Assembly (NCBI GenBank): GCA_026936325.1 | Contig: JAPTHN010000011.1 | Coordinates: forward strand, 37,358,629-37,422,628 | Length of the DNA: 64,000 nucleotides | DNA from: Platynereis dumerilii | Lineage: Eukaryota; Annelida; Polychaeta; Phyllodocida; Nereididae | Reading direction: 5' to 3' | Shown here: one piece after another, positions 34,938 through 47,107 of the stretch | Layout of the letters: every line of letters begins with the position of its first letter | Numbering within the stretch: the first letter of the stretch is position 1 | Notes under the pieces: model-generated | The model's database searches: none | What the model saw: the letters and a program-made list of their open reading frames with translations, nothing else | What the model was told of the DNA's origin: nothing | Made by a program: the position numbers and the translations under genes

Positions 34938-35461
34938 CTCCCCCTGGTCATGCGTCATGAACTGGTCCATTTTGCGTCGCAGGTCAAAAATGTCTATTTT
35001 TTAATGGAGGTGTTAACACACCGCCATTTATGTGGTCCGTGAAAAAGCGGATGAAAGAGTGAGTGAGAGAGTGAGTGAGAGAGTGTAAACTTTAGGCGGG
35101 AAATTCAAAATTTTAAAACAAAATCTGAAATTACTCTTTGAATGTTTCACAATATCTCCTAATTTTAAAATTGCACGCAACTAGAGATGCAGGGCTATTA
35201 TTGCAGCCTACTTGTATTGCCCTAAAATAATTCTAAGTGGTCCGTTAATGATTTGATAGTTTGGAGTTTTTTTTTTGGTGTTACAGTCCACCATTTTGAA
35301 AATTATGTGTATTGTGTTTTGTGTATGCAAATGAGCTGAGCTGGAACTATGTCATGGTGGCACTAGGATGTGTATTGGTCAGTTTTCTGATCTGGAAATT
35401 TATGTCATCATAATACTAGGTCACAAAAGATGGGATTTCTATAATATATAAATCTCCCAAC

Positions 35462-35520
<59 letters not shown>

Positions 35521-36375
35521 TAGATAGATAGATAGGTAGATGTGGATTTTTAATGGAGGAGTGTACACGTCTCAATTAATGTAGTCACAGTGACAGAATG
35601 GAATGTTTTGGGGGGGAAATAGAGTATTTTCAGTATGTCTTTTTGGCCCTGAAGTGGCCATTTTGTTTTGAGATGTTTGGAGTAAAAAAAGCCAGGCTAA
35701 ATTGGTTATAGAGCATGCATATGGCATAGGAATGAATAGCAGGCATGTTGTAATTAGGACGTGACTTCCTTTTTTATCTTGCTTGGATCCACTGCGGGTG
35801 GCATCACCTCATCACACATTGTGTTTTGGCCACTGTGCCTAAACTATTGCACTTGCATATACTGTATATATATTTGGCACATGACTCGATCTTATAGCAT
35901 ATATGCTGCCTTGTGGTGTTCATATTAAAGCAATCGCTACTGTCTTTGTAAAATATTGATATAAAAAAAAAAGTTTTCGTTTCCGGAGCAGAACTCCAAA
36001 ACGGTTATACCTGTGGGAATGAAGATCTACCATGATATGCGTTAAAAACCCTAAATGTTCTTTTGGGGGTATAAACGCTCTTACAAAAATTAATAACAGC
36101 AAATTAAGAAAAAAATGAGAAAAAAATTAATTTTTACAATGCCCCATGACTCTGTAAATTTTTGAGTAAGACCTCTCAAATTTTGCATAATTTCCACGTC
36201 TACATTATGCCTCTTTAAATGACTTAACTCAGTTGGAGGGCCAATGTTGTGAAATTTTCATAAAAACCAAAAAACTGGAAAAAATGAGGATTTCTGATAT
36301 TTTTCTCAAATTTTGGATTCAGGCAACAGCTGGTTCTGGGCACTCAGGGAAATAGTCTTTTTCAGTGGACATGAA
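34938..36375. other. Non-genic stretch with microsatellites
   Basis: No gene recognised. It holds a GAGTGAGT-type repeat near 35,055-35,085 and a long GATA array (listed separately). The rest is AT-rich unique-looking sequence. Confidence 0.6.
35463..35542 (+). repeat. GATA microsatellite
   Basis: About 19 copies of TAGA/GATA, uninterrupted for the first 55 or so bases and then with small irregularities. Confidence 0.95.
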
Positions 36376-36383
36376 CTCACAAC

Positions 36384-36713
36384 TAGGGCTTGGCAATATA
36401 TCGCATGCAATGTTTAAAATAAATTAAATCCCCCTTTATATGTTCTTGAAAATCAAGAAAATTATATTCTCTCCTGGTACTTTGCCCTTCAGTGAGTAGG
36501 TGGGTCCCAAATTCAAAGGAAATTATGCCCTTGATGGCTTGAGCAGATTTTGTGTTGCTGAAGATGGGTTGTCAGTCAATATTGATGTTGCAATAATTAT
36601 TGATATCTCATTCAATATCGATATCTCATTTAATATCGATATCGCAACAAATTATTGCAACTATTTTTTGCAGTATCGCATATCGCAACTTTTCTCAATA
36701 TTGCCCAGCCCTA
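36384..36713. mobile_element. hAT-like MITE, 330 bp
   Basis: Left end TAGGGCTTGGCAATAT and right end (reverse complement) TAGGGCTGGGCAATAT. Flanking 8-mers CTCACAAC (36376-36383) and CTTACACC (36714-36721) agree at six of eight bases. The interior holds repeated TATCGATAT words. Confidence 0.7.
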
Positions 36714-37404
36714 CTTACACCACCTCCATTTTGAACCCCTGGGTTCTTGTTTCTATTTTCTGATATATCATCACAGAAGCATAGCACTATACAGTGTTTC
36801 AAACAGAACTTAATTATCTTGTATACTTATCGAGATATCAATTATACAGGCACTTTAGTGCCTCCCCCACTCATTGAAAGCTATTGAAATATGAAGACTA
36901 ATGGGAAGGTTTTTAAGGCTTCTCTCAAACTGATGTTTTTTAGTAAAATGTCAGTAACTTTTCTGCTACTTACTACTTAGTCAATTATAATGGGGTTTGT
37001 TGCAAAATGATTCTGACTAGTTCCTCTAATGATAAATGTTGACACTTTTTACATAAATCCCATTGATCGATATGAAATCCTGACAGCAAAAACAAGTATT
37101 TTTTCTTTTGAAATTCCTCTTAAATCCCACCTTCTACTAGTGTTTCCAAGTGAAATTCACCAAAGGATTAAGAAAAATGATATTCCCTTTAACTAGGCAT
37201 GTTCTGGACATTTGTTGTCCTTTTATGAGCCAGCTCATCTTAAATGTAACAAAATTGCAACACAGGAAGATTTCTGGTCCATGGATCAAAGTGATTGTGA
37301 ATAGGCATAGTGTGTGTGTGTGTGTTTGTGTTTAACGCCTCTGCAGCACCTTATTGGGCTATATCGAGGCTTGCTAGGTTGTTATTTGTCTTTGTTTATT
37401 TCCC

Positions 37405-40400
37405 TCATATTTTGTAGTATGTCTGTGTTTGATACAGAAATGTGATTATGTTTTCTGGCTTGTCTACAAGAAGTCGAAGTGGATTTGTCGGGAGAAGTGC
37501 ATTTCTTTGTGTTCGAAAAACTCTGCAATCCTTTAGGATGTGTTTGATTGTGAGGGGACATTGGCATTCCTCACAAATCGGGGCTGGATCGCCCAGTAGA
37601 AGATGGGAATGAGTAAGTCTTGAATGTCCAATAAGACACCTATGAATCACAATTTGGTCTCTACGTGTTCTGGAGATAATGTGTTGTACATCCCTGATTC
37701 TGGGAAATATTACTCTAAGTTTATTATTCTCACATGCGTTCCACATAATCTGCCATCCGGATTTTATGTAGTCGTTGATAGTTGGACGGAGGTCCGTGTA
37801 AGGTACAGTATCATCAGTGAGATCTTTGGAAAGAGCATCTTTCGCCATAAGATCGGCTTTTTCATTTCCCGCAATTCCCACATGACCTGGAATCCAGCAG
37901 AAAACAATTTCTTTGCCCTCTATTCCAGACAGGAGCATGAGTATGTCTTGTAATATGGGATGATCCAACCTCTTGCTGGCAAGTGCTTGGATTGCCGATT
38001 TGGAGTCGGAACAAATAACAAATTTGTCTTTTTCTGACATTCCAGCAAGCCATACGGCTTTGTAGATTGCTAAAAGCTCAGCAGTGTATACTGAGCTTTC
38101 ATTTGGAATACGCTCACTGTACAGGTTTGATTTACAGGAAGTTACAGCATAAGCTGTTCGATTTCCATCTTTTGAGCCATCCGTATATAAGAATTTGTGA
38201 TCATGATATCTTAGTTTGATATCGTAGAACCTTCTTTGGTACTCTATTGGATCTGTTTGGGCCTTTTTCAGGTCTTCTAATTCAGTGTTAACCACTGGTG
38301 TTTCTATATTCCAATGTGGAATTTGTGGAACTTTGTTCTCAGCAATAAAAAGTGTGTTTATTCCGGCGGCTTCAAGATGGGGTTTCATTCTCAATCCCAG
38401 TGGTCGAATGGCATTCGGTCGTTGATCATATCGGTCTGTATGGTTAGGATAAAAGACAATTGTGTATGCAGGATTAAGAGGATTTGCAGCCAGTTTGACA
38501 GTATACTGCAGAGATAGCTTCAATCGTCTGAGTGATAAAGGAGGTTCCTTTGCAAGAACATACAGGCTATCTACTGGAGATGTCCTGTATGCTCCAAGAC
38601 TCACACGGATTCCTTGATTGTGTACAGTATTCAGGCATCGAAGATATGATGGTCTTGCTGAGCCATATACAATGCAGCCATAGTCGAGACGTGCCCGAGT
38701 CATTGCACGATAAAGCCTGAGAAGAACAGTGGTGTCACCACCCCAGTTTATTTTTCCCACTACTTTCAAGATGTTCAAAGACTGTAGGCATTTTGCCTTA
38801 AGTGTCGTTATGTGGGGGATGAAGGAGAGTTTTGAGTCAAATGTGACTCCAAGAAATTTATTAGTGTTTACTACTTTGATTGCACAATTATCAATTTTAA
38901 GTGTTGGCTCAGGGTGGGGAGTTCTAAGATGGCAAAAGTGCATACATACTGTTTTGGACTTTGAAAATTTGAAGCCATTTTATTGAGACCATTTATGTAA
39001 TTTATTCAAATTTTGTTGCAATTGTCTTTCTATAGTTGACATTTGCTTGGATTTTAATGCAATAAGAAAGTCATCGACATAGAGTGAGCACATGACATTT
39101 TCACGAATAGCTTTAACTATGCTGTTGATTTTTATGTTAAAGCAAGTAGGAGATAAAATGCTTCCCTGCGGAACACCCATCTCCTGGGGATATTCACTTG
39201 AAAGTGTTGACCCAACTCTCACTTTAAACCATCGATCGTCTAAGAAGGAGCCAATAAAATGAGGAAGTCTACCTCTCAAACCAAAGTCAAACAAATCTTT
39301 CATTATGCCATATTTCCAGGTGGTATCATATGCTTTCTCTAAATCAAAAAATACTGCTACAACATGTTCCCTTGTTATTAAAGCGTCCCTTATATACGTT
39401 TCTAATCTAACCAGATGGTCTACTGTGCTTCTTTGTTTTCTGAAGCCACACTGGAATTCGGATATTGAATCATTTGATTCAAGATACCACACAAGTCTGT
39501 TGTTAATAATTCTCTCCATTGTCTTGCAAAGACAACTTGTTAAGGCAATAGGCCTGTAATTTGTAGGATCGGTATGATCCTTATTTGGCTTTGGGATAGG
39601 AATTATTGTAGCTTCCCTCCAAGAAGCAGGGAAGGTTCCATAATCCCAAATTTTATTAAAGATGTTGAGGAGAACCTCTAACGATGGAGGAGGAAGGTGT
39701 TTCAAGAGTTGGTAGTGGATTTCATCCGGTCCAACTGCTGAATCCACAGCCTTTTCGATTGCTCTTTGTAATTCTCCAATGGTGAGAGGACAGTTATAGT
39801 CTTCATGATCATTTGATTGTATGTTCAACTTAAGGCGTTCTGCCTGAGCTTTATACCGTTGGAATTCTGGCGTATAGTTTTCTGATGAAGAATTAAAAGA
39901 AAATTTTTCTGCAAGCTTATTTGATATTTGGTCTGATGTTGTGTATTCTTCGTCATTTACTACAAGGTGACTGATTTGAGATGTTGATGTTTTACCCTGG
40001 ATTTTCTTAATCATTTCCCATACTTTTGATGGAGGTGTCCTTTCATTTAATTTAGAAATATAATTCTGCCAGGTAGTTCTCTTTTTCTGTCGTATAAGAC
40101 ATCTTGTTTTTGCTCTTTGAATTCGGAATTTTTCCAAATTGGCAGTGGTTGGATTGGTATTATAGATTCTCAGGGTTTTTTTCCTGTCTTTGATGGCGTC
40201 TTTTACATCACTATCATACCAAGGCCTCGTTTTTCGAGATGTGCCTCCTTTTGTTTTAGGGATGGTGCTATTAGCAATATTTATTAAATCTTCAGTGAAT
40301 TTCTCAATAAGGGATTCATTATTCATATATGTTTGTAGGTTAAAAGTATTTGCTGCCATATCACTGAATAATTTCCAATCTGCTTTATCTAGTTTCCACC

Positions 40401-41079
40401 TGGGGTGGTTTGAAGTTTGGGAACCTGAAGTGCATTCGAGTATTATTGGGAAATGATCACTCCCATGGCTGTCCTTTAGGACAAACCAATTATAATCTAA
40501 ATAAAGCGTTGGGTCGGTCATACTTAGATCTATAGAGCTGTACGTGCCATGACCAGGATGGAGATAGGTGTAAGTACCATCATTAAAAAGGCAGAGATCA
40601 TTAGTCGAAAGGAATTCTTCAATGATGAGACCCTTATTATTCGTGTGTGGGCTGCCCCACATTGGATGGTGCCCATTAAAATCTCCAAGAATAATGCATG
40701 GTTGTGGCAATTGTTGATACAGGTGGTTTAATTCATTACTAGAAAGATGATGACTGGGAGGTATGTAGAGCGAGCAGATGGTAAACGTTTTTTGCAGTGT
40801 TACCTTGATGGCGATAGCTTGAAGATTAGTGTCTATATTGACACGGGAGTGGATGGTCCCCTCCTTTACGAGAATTGAAGAGCCGCCATGAGCCCTATCA
40901 TGGATAATATTTCCATATTTGTTATACATATGATAGTTTCTTAATTGTATACTGTCCGTCGGTTTCAGGTACGTCTCTTGAAGACAGAAGATGGTAGGTT
41001 GGTGGTCAAGAGTCAGAATGTTAAGTTCATCAAAGTTAGCTCTGAAACCGCGGCAGTTCCATTGGATAATATTATCCAT
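37405..41079 (-). CDS. LINE ORF2: endonuclease, reverse transcriptase, RNase H (element B)
   Basis: One frame from ATG 41079 to the stop at 37405, 1224 codons, with a single in-frame TAA at 38982-38980. Domains in order: APE-like endonuclease (IIQWNCRGF at the start, CLQETYLK, LGDFNGHHPMWGS, HGSDHFPI near residue 210); reverse transcriptase (YRPIALTSC, FFDLEKAYD, GVPQGSILSP, SLYVDDF near residue 675); then, after the TAA, RNase H (YTDGSK, a Glu in SVYTAELLAIYKA, SDSKSA, WIPGHVGIAGNEKAD) and a C-terminal CEECQCPLTIKHILKDC knuckle. The protein nicks target DNA and copies the RNA there. The TAA falls where relatives read W-S-x-x-NGFKFS, between the RT fingers/palm and thumb, so this copy makes no complete protein unless the stop is read through. 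Confidence 0.9.
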
Positions 41080-41112
41080 GTTTTATATGTTTGGGTTTGT
41101 TTGTGGCATGTT

Positions 41113-42402
41113 TTACCTTTTTGGCTTAAAGTTTGTGTTGAAGTTACTTCTATTGATTGACCTTCCTCCTTTCTGATGTGTCAGTCCTTTATTGGACTGA
41201 GGTGTTTGTTTGGTAGTTGAGGTCGATGGTTTTGTAGATTTGTTGACCTGCAAATCTTTGTTTGCAGGTTGTTTTGGGCTTTCAGCCTTGGGTGGGCTGA
41301 CTGTATGTGAAGCTCCAGTTTCCATGGAATCCTCTTGATTGTTGGGTTCCAGGTCACTGGTGCTTTTCTCGTTGTCTAGGACGCTTTTTGTTGTTCCTTG
41401 TGGTGGCGTGAAATTCTTGTCTTCCATATGGTTGAAGAGTCTGACGAAGTGGTCCTTTGGTGTGATGTTGTCTTCTTTATTTGAGGCAGGTATTCTGGAG
41501 ATAGCGTGTTGGTCTAGTTGGAGCTTACGTCGTGGTGTGGATCGCTGTTGAGGTGACATAGCAGCAACACTTGAGTAGGTGGTTTCCCCAGTGGCGTGTT
41601 CGGCTATTCTCCGTGCTTCTGGGAAGCTGATGTCTCTTGTAGCTTTCAGTCGTTGGACCTCTTTTTCAAGTGCCCATTTCGGACAGTTTCGATCAAACGC
41701 CGGATGGGTTTGGCCACAGTTTGCACAATTTGGTGGTTGATGGCATGGTTCTTCCTCGGAGTGTTTGTGATCTGCTGCTCCACAGTTCGCACATTTTTCT
41801 TGTGCCCTGCATTTTGAGATGACGTGTCCAAATCTTTGACATTTGTAGCATCTCTGAGGATTGGGGATGTATGGACGGACCTTACACATCTCAAAACCAA
41901 TGTTGGTCTTCTTTGGAAGTTGGTTCCCAGGGAAGCTCAGGATCAGTAGTTGCAACGGTCTTTTCTTTAGGTCGATTCTTCTCACCACCTCAATGTTTTT
42001 CTTCCTCAGCCATCTAGTCAGCTCATCGTCAGAGCTTTTATGGCTTTCACGGGAGATAATGGTGCCTCTGCATTGGTTCAGGGTCCTGTGAGGTTCAGCG
42101 TTGATTGGAACATCTTCAAGCATGGTGGTATTCAGCAACTTGTCCGATTGTGTCTTCGTTCTTGTTTGTACAAGTACTGAGCCATTTCTCAGCCTTCTGC
42201 CACTTTCGACGGGTCCAATAAGGTCTTCTAAGATATCATAAATCCTGATCATTGACATAGAATCAAATTCATCACTGGTCCCAGTAATTGTTATATATCT
42301 GGGCCAGATATTTCGGAACATATTGTTGAATGCATCTGACAGGTCAGATGACATTCTGAAGCGCTTTGCTTCTAGGAGAGAATTTGGATTTGAAGAAGCC
42401 AT
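41113..42402 (-). CDS. LINE ORF1 protein, 429 aa (element B)
   Basis: Intact frame from ATG 42402 (MASSNPNSLLEAKRF). The first 150 residues resemble a divergent RNA-binding fold (RYITITGTSDEF, RIYDILEDLIG). Then CKVRPYIPNPQRC leads into three knuckles: CYKCQRFGHVISKC, CANCGAADHKHSEEEPC and CANCGQTHPAFDRNC. ISFPEARRIAEHATGE follows, then a polar tail rich in Pro, Ser, Thr and Lys. The function is RNA coating during retrotransposition. The stop lies 33 bp before the ORF2 start, so ORF2 is probably translated by reinitiation or a similar mechanism. Confidence 0.9.
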   Translation of the reverse strand: MASSNPNSLLEAKRFRMSSDLSDAFNNMFRNIWPRYITITGTSDEFDSMSMIRIYDILEDLIGPVESGRRLRNGSVLVQTRTKTQSDKLLNTTMLEDVPINAEPHRTLNQCRGTIISRESHKSSDDELTRWLRKKNIEVVRRIDLKKRPLQLLILSFPGNQLPKKTNIGFEMCKVRPYIPNPQRCYKCQRFGHVISKCRAQEKCANCGAADHKHSEEEPCHQPPNCANCGQTHPAFDRNCPKWALEKEVQRLKATRDISFPEARRIAEHATGETTYSSVAAMSPQQRSTPRRKLQLDQHAISRIPASNKEDNITPKDHFVRLFNHMEDKNFTPPQGTTKSVLDNEKSTSDLEPNNQEDSMETGASHTVSPPKAESPKQPANKDLQVNKSTKPSTSTTKQTPQSNKGLTHQKGGRSINRSNFNTNFKPKR

Positions 42403-42941
42403 GAAGGATTCTATGGTTCATCCTCCATGCTCCCCACCCACCACGGAGCCCAACATGGGGAGGCCACAAGGGGCAGGGCAAGGCCCAGTACCCGGGCCCC
42501 AGGGATACATGAAGGGTATACTCTAAGAAGGATAGGTCTGCGATACTGCCTCAATCGTGATATCAGATACCACGGCAGACGAGTACCCGGTTCTTAAACT
42601 TCCTTGATTGACCCATAAGCCATGGTCAAGTGGGACTAAAGTCCCCTTGACTTAGCATGACAAGCCGATTGACTGGATCGGGCCAATCCAGCCTCCCGTC
42701 TAGGAGAAATCCAGGCCAAAGTAGTGTATTGTATGAAAGGGACCAACTTAGTCCCAGCCACCTCAACTACCAGGACCCCTTCATCCTCCGACACGGGTCG
42801 CAACCCACGGCAAACAGGTTGCCCCATTTCCGTCGGGGAGACGTGTGCTTGCGCACTGTCTCGTGTTGGCCACAAGAGATAGAGGACTTCACTCTTGTGT
42901 TACCACCCACCGCCACGAGGAGGCCCGAGACCTGCGGGGGC
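42403..42941 (-). promoter_or_regulatory. 5'UTR and presumed internal promoter of LINE B
   Basis: About 540 bp. The outer 280 bp are nearly identical to the 5' end of element C (about 49,700-49,988), and its extreme end matches that of element A. Such conservation between elements with different ORFs is what an internal promoter would show. Confidence 0.65.
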
Positions 42942-42955
42942 TGAATAGGCATAGT

Positions 42956-44204
42956 AAGAATGATGAATAGATAGATGGATATATCAGTAGATATGGTAAG
43001 AACATCCCTGTATGGCTTGTTGTGGCTACACACAAGGTTACATTGATGAAATGAGAGGGGGCAGGAGTCCTCAACATGCTACACGTTTACCCCATGTGAG
43101 GGATATTTTCCTTGCCCAGCACAGGCTCTAATACAAGGATACCCCAATTTAGCAACTAATCTGAATGACATCAAGCTTGGTTTTTGCTTTTTAAGGGTAC
43201 ACTGAAAATATTTGCGATCACAAATTACATCATTTTGCAATATGCTTTCTGTAGATTACTGCTAAGGTTGAGAATGACATCTGCTTGGCTTTTCCTGAGA
43301 AGCACTCAAAAACCCCAAGTAAGACATCTAAAGCATAGCACATGAACTGAAATAACTATTTGAAAAAATAAACATGATCGGGACAGTGCAGAGGGGCTGA
43401 TTCCTTCTCTTAAATCTCTTTACAATATTGCTACACTGACTCCGCTACACCGACTCCGGATCCACCCCTGATTCTGGCTGACAAGCTTCAACGTTCTGGG
43501 CAATAGCGTTTTAATGGTTCAATTGATTTTAAAAAGGACAACAGTTCCGTAAACCAGAGAATATTTCCTTTCTTATGACGTCAAATTTGTTGAAATAACT
43601 TAGATAAAAGTGATAGAAAAGTTCTATTGAATATTTTGTTCTGAAATTTCTTGCAACAAATCCACCATTTTAGCAGATCAGTTCATGACGCATGACCAAT
43701 GAACCCCCTAAGATTACTGGTGAAAATCATGGTAACTTTTTTGTCCTCCATGTATTTTTAGCCAAAATTATGCTCTGGAAGAAGAAAAACATAACGTGCA
43801 CAAGGCACTTTAAAGCGGACCTCGTGGAGCGAAGTGAGAATGAGCCATTAAATTGTCCGAATACCATTAGAAATTAGAGTTATCAATAAATCATTCCTTT
43901 AGACTATGCGTACTTATGAAATTGCATCATTTTTGGACTCAAAACATAGTTTGGAAATTCGACATAAAAAAGTGGGGGTGGCTTAAAAGTTTAACACATG
44001 ACTGTATAACCAAACTATAATCATGAATTTAATCATTATAATGCCAGCATGAACAATAACTGAAGTATGCAATGACACTTGGCAGATTGCAAAATAGTTG
44101 GTTTCCCAGGTTGCATTTAAGTAAAATCTTAAGGGCATTGCTGCAGCACTTCTGAAAGGTAAAGTTAGCCAAAATGTTACGACCTTCATATTATGATTTT
44201 ATTA
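42956..44204. other. Non-genic stretch
   Basis: I see no supported gene, RNA or bounded transposon here, only short ORFs and AT-rich sequence. Confidence 0.6.
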
Positions 44205-44374
44205 TGATGAAGGGTCTTTCAGTTGCCCCAGCATAGAACACTGGATACAACCCGCCTCCATTTAATGTCCCATGGGCTCGGACTAAATTGAGTTCCGGGG
44301 TGGGATTCGAACCCACGCCCTCAGAGCCAGTGGTTGTGCAAACAAGCACTCTTAACCATTAGGCCACGGAGGAA
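44205..44374 (-). mobile_element. tRNA-derived SINE copy lacking the LINE tail
   Basis: Read on the minus strand the head is GTTCCTCCGTGGCCTAATGG with an A box, and GGGTTCGAATCCCACC gives the B box. The body continues TTTAGTCCGAGCCCATGGGA and CTATGCTGGGGCAACTGAAA, colinear with the SINE at 62,341. It stops at GACCCTTCATC, before the LINE-like tail. No clear target duplication. Confidence 0.8.
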
Positions 44375-45501
44375 CTTCAAATAAGAAAGTCAAAACACAC
44401 AAAATTAATATGAAGTTATTGGGCCATAATTGGTAAACAATCAGCAGCACTGCACACTTTGCTCAGACCGATGCCTTGTTTGGGGAACCCCCTTGGAGAT
44501 CGGGGGTGGGGATCCATATGACGTCATTCATTGCTACAGCATTGGCTTGAATGGATTTCCCTTGCCAGAGAGTTTATTATGGGATTAACATGTACCAAGA
44601 GTTGATCACTACACGTGGAGGCCCATCACATGATACATGGTAAATGGCATTAAGATTGAAGAGAGTGGGCAGCAGAAACTTGACCCACAAGTTTTGCAGA
44701 ATTTCAATGTCATAAGCGGCTCCTCTTAGATAAGAGGTCCGCTAAAAATTTGAATGGCGTGCTACTGGCACGTCAACCGCGAGCTCCTACGACAAAATTT
44801 TCCATTTCCATCACTGACGAGCTCTCCGAAAAAGGGCCAGCCAATGGAATCGATCCTCAACAGTCAAGAAGGCAGACATCGACCCCACAAACCAGTCAGC
44901 CACGACCTTAACGACTGATGACAGCTCCCCAAAAGCCACCAGTGCTGTCCGAGGTGCTCTCTACCAGTAGGCCTGCTAGAAGTGTACACAAGAGGCGTAG
45001 CATCAAGCTGCTCCAATGAGCCATCAGCAACCAGCTCCAGTTGGGAATTTCCAGCAGCCCCAAGCCTCACCCGCAACTTTTCCAGACATCTCACAGTACC
45101 GGCTATCCTGGATATGGACAACAGCTTGCAGGAGGTCCTTCATACTCTTGGAGCTACCATCCTTCTCAGAGGAATAGACGCCAGCCAGGGCCTTATCCGC
45201 CTAAACCCGCGCCAGGATAGAACAACCACTTTTATTATGCAGGAGGTGGCCATCCCACATATTAAGTCAATCTCCCTTCAATGGCTTCAGCGCGACACCA
45301 ACAGTATGACTGAGTGATTGTGTGCACTGTGCAGTACCTGACCTCGGTATCCAGCCTCTTCGCATATTACCCAGACCATCCTCATAACCCCCCCCCCCCC
45401 TGAACACCTGGCAATTACTGAAAGCTCTCTTGACCATTTTGAGACCGCTTTGCAGGGACACACTCACTGTCCGACACAGCACGCTTAAGTCATGCATGCT
45501 T

Positions 45502-45918
45502 AGGGACCGTTCAGAATTTATGACTGGGGGGTGGTGGGAGTTTTGTCTGAGGGGTTACTAACTTTTCACATGTGTTCCAAGGGGGGGTACTAATTTTTGA
45601 CAACATGTGTAAGGGGGGTAAGAAATTTTAACAAAACAAAAATGTTAAAAAACGCGCATATATTCAGGTTGACCACGCATTTTCACGCGCAAAAGTCCGC
45701 GAATCTGTTCACGCGACTGTACAAGGGGCACATTTATAACAATATATATGTATTGCTTTGTATGTCGAGAGGGGGGTACTAAAAAAAAATACGCATTAAA
45801 CCTAGGGGTGGGGTACTAAAAATCCGCATGGAACTCAAGGGGGGGGTATCAATTTTTGACGGGAAGTTCTAGCAAAATTCCCACCCCCCCCCCCAGTCAT
45901 AAATTCTGAACGTTCCTT
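45502..45918. mobile_element. MITE with long inverted termini
   Basis: Left end AGGGACCGTTCAGAATTTAT then GACTGGGGGG; right end is the near-exact inverse (AGGAACGTTCAGAATTTATG on the minus strand). The interior has GGGGGGTACTAA and CCTAGGGGTGGGGTACTAAA blocks. A truncated relative lies in ERH intron 2 at 12,376-12,552. Confidence 0.75.
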
Positions 45919-46052
45919 TACAGACCTGAGGCAATGAGCAGATGAGACGAGTTTACATGTTAGCCATCAGAAGAGTAGCCACGTTTCTGGGGCTAGATCA
46001 CGGCCAGAAAAGCTTGAGGCTGGCTTGGATGGGTGATGACTTGTGTTTGTGT

Positions 46053-46320
46053 CAGTGTGTTTCTTATGCATCACTGGCCGCCTCATGGAAGTTGGGTCTT
46101 ATACAATTCTATGGCACCCTGACAATCACAAACTCCACACTTGAAAATATCAATGGTGATCACGGCTAGCTCCTGCCCGAAGGAATGAATGTTCAGGCAG
46201 GAGCTAGCCGTGATCACCATTGATATTTTCAAGTGTGGAGTTGGTGATTGTCAGGGTGCCATAGAATTGTATAAGACCCCACTTCCATGAGGCGGCCAGT
46301 GATGCATAAGAAACACACTG
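46053..46320. repeat. Near-perfect 125-bp palindrome
   Basis: Arms 46053-46177 and 46196-46320 are reverse complements with only two mismatches that I can find in 125 bp, separated by an 18-base loop. Arm ends read CAGTGTGTTTCTTATGCATC and GGCAGGAGCTAGCCGTGATC. Confidence 0.9.
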
Positions 46321-46340
46321 CAATCCTGAAGACAGCAAGA

Positions 46341-46405
46341 CGGCCTAAAAGAGTGAGTGAGTTTGTGTTTTATGCCCCATCAGCACCGGTGTGGTTATTT
46401 CGGCC
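46341..46405 (-). mobile_element. Second short tail-only insertion (probable)
   Basis: On the minus strand this reads CACCGGTGCTGATGGGGCAT then AAAACACAAACTCACTCACT, the LINE/SINE tail. No element body is attached. Flanks CGGCCTAA (left) and CGGCCTTAA (right) may be a decayed target duplication. Confidence 0.5.
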
Positions 46406-47107
46406 TTAAGGAAATCATCGTCATCATCATTACGACAGTCAACGATTTCATATGCGGAGGACACGACCATCGTTCATCAAGCTACAATTCAACGCCAGCC
46501 CTCAACGCCACCTAGGCAGTCTCCTTCATCGCCAAGGCATAGAACTGAGTCTAAAGCCAGTCAGACCTTTGGAGCAAGTGATTGTTACAAATTTCCAACT
46601 CCATAGATATCATCTCGTTCACCTCCTTGGTCGCCTTACAGTAGAAACAAGCCTACTCATGATCGCTATGTCAACTGCGCCAGCCAGGTCACTTCAGAAC
46701 TGTCAGAATCTGAAAGAGAGCGCAAAAGCCAACAGGCAGCAGTAGGTGTTCACACTGCCATCCATGAACCACATGTTGACCACCCGCAAGTCAACAACTG
46801 GGAGACTGCTGCGGTAGTAGACACCAGATCGCTAGTCACCTTGGCCGTAAAGCACTGTGCAAGGCTTCCGTTGTCTCACCTGTTAAGAATCGCCCATTGC
46901 CCTTCGTGTTATCAGCGATGCAATGGGTATGACAGCTGGTGTAGCCCTTCATGTGCCACTATCCATTTGAAATGCAGTCTATCACTGGACAGTTGTTGTG
47001 GGAGCCATACGAGAAGACTTCGTCCTCGGCCTTGACTTTTTACATGCAAGTTGGAGGAAGTCTGGACTTTGCCCAGGGCTATCTACGGACACTGTCAGAC
47101 AGCTGAT

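Larger units (their letters stand above)
37312..42941 (-). mobile_element. Full-length I/Nimb-type LINE (element B), 5.63 kb with 14-bp TSD
   Basis: Bounded by a perfect duplication TGAATAGGCATAGT (37298-37311 and 42942-42955). Order on the minus strand: 5'UTR of about 540 bp starting at CCCCCGCAGGTCTCGGGCCT, ORF1 (42402-41113), a 33-bp gap, ORF2 (41079-37405), then a 3'UTR of about 93 bp ending in the tail (TAGCCCAATAAGGTGCTGCA) and a short CA repeat. APE-type endonuclease, RT and RNase H in one ORF2, with a zinc-knuckle ORF1, places it in the I superfamily, probably Nimb or a near relative. It is nearly intact, with one internal stop in ORF2, and the perfect duplication suggests a recent insertion. 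It is the only element here able to encode the full machinery. Confidence 0.9.

Noticed and set aside
44281-44374. tRNA gene on the minus strand
   Set aside because: A and B boxes are present, but the acceptor stem mismatches, the anticodon region is too long, and the homology continues into a SINE body.
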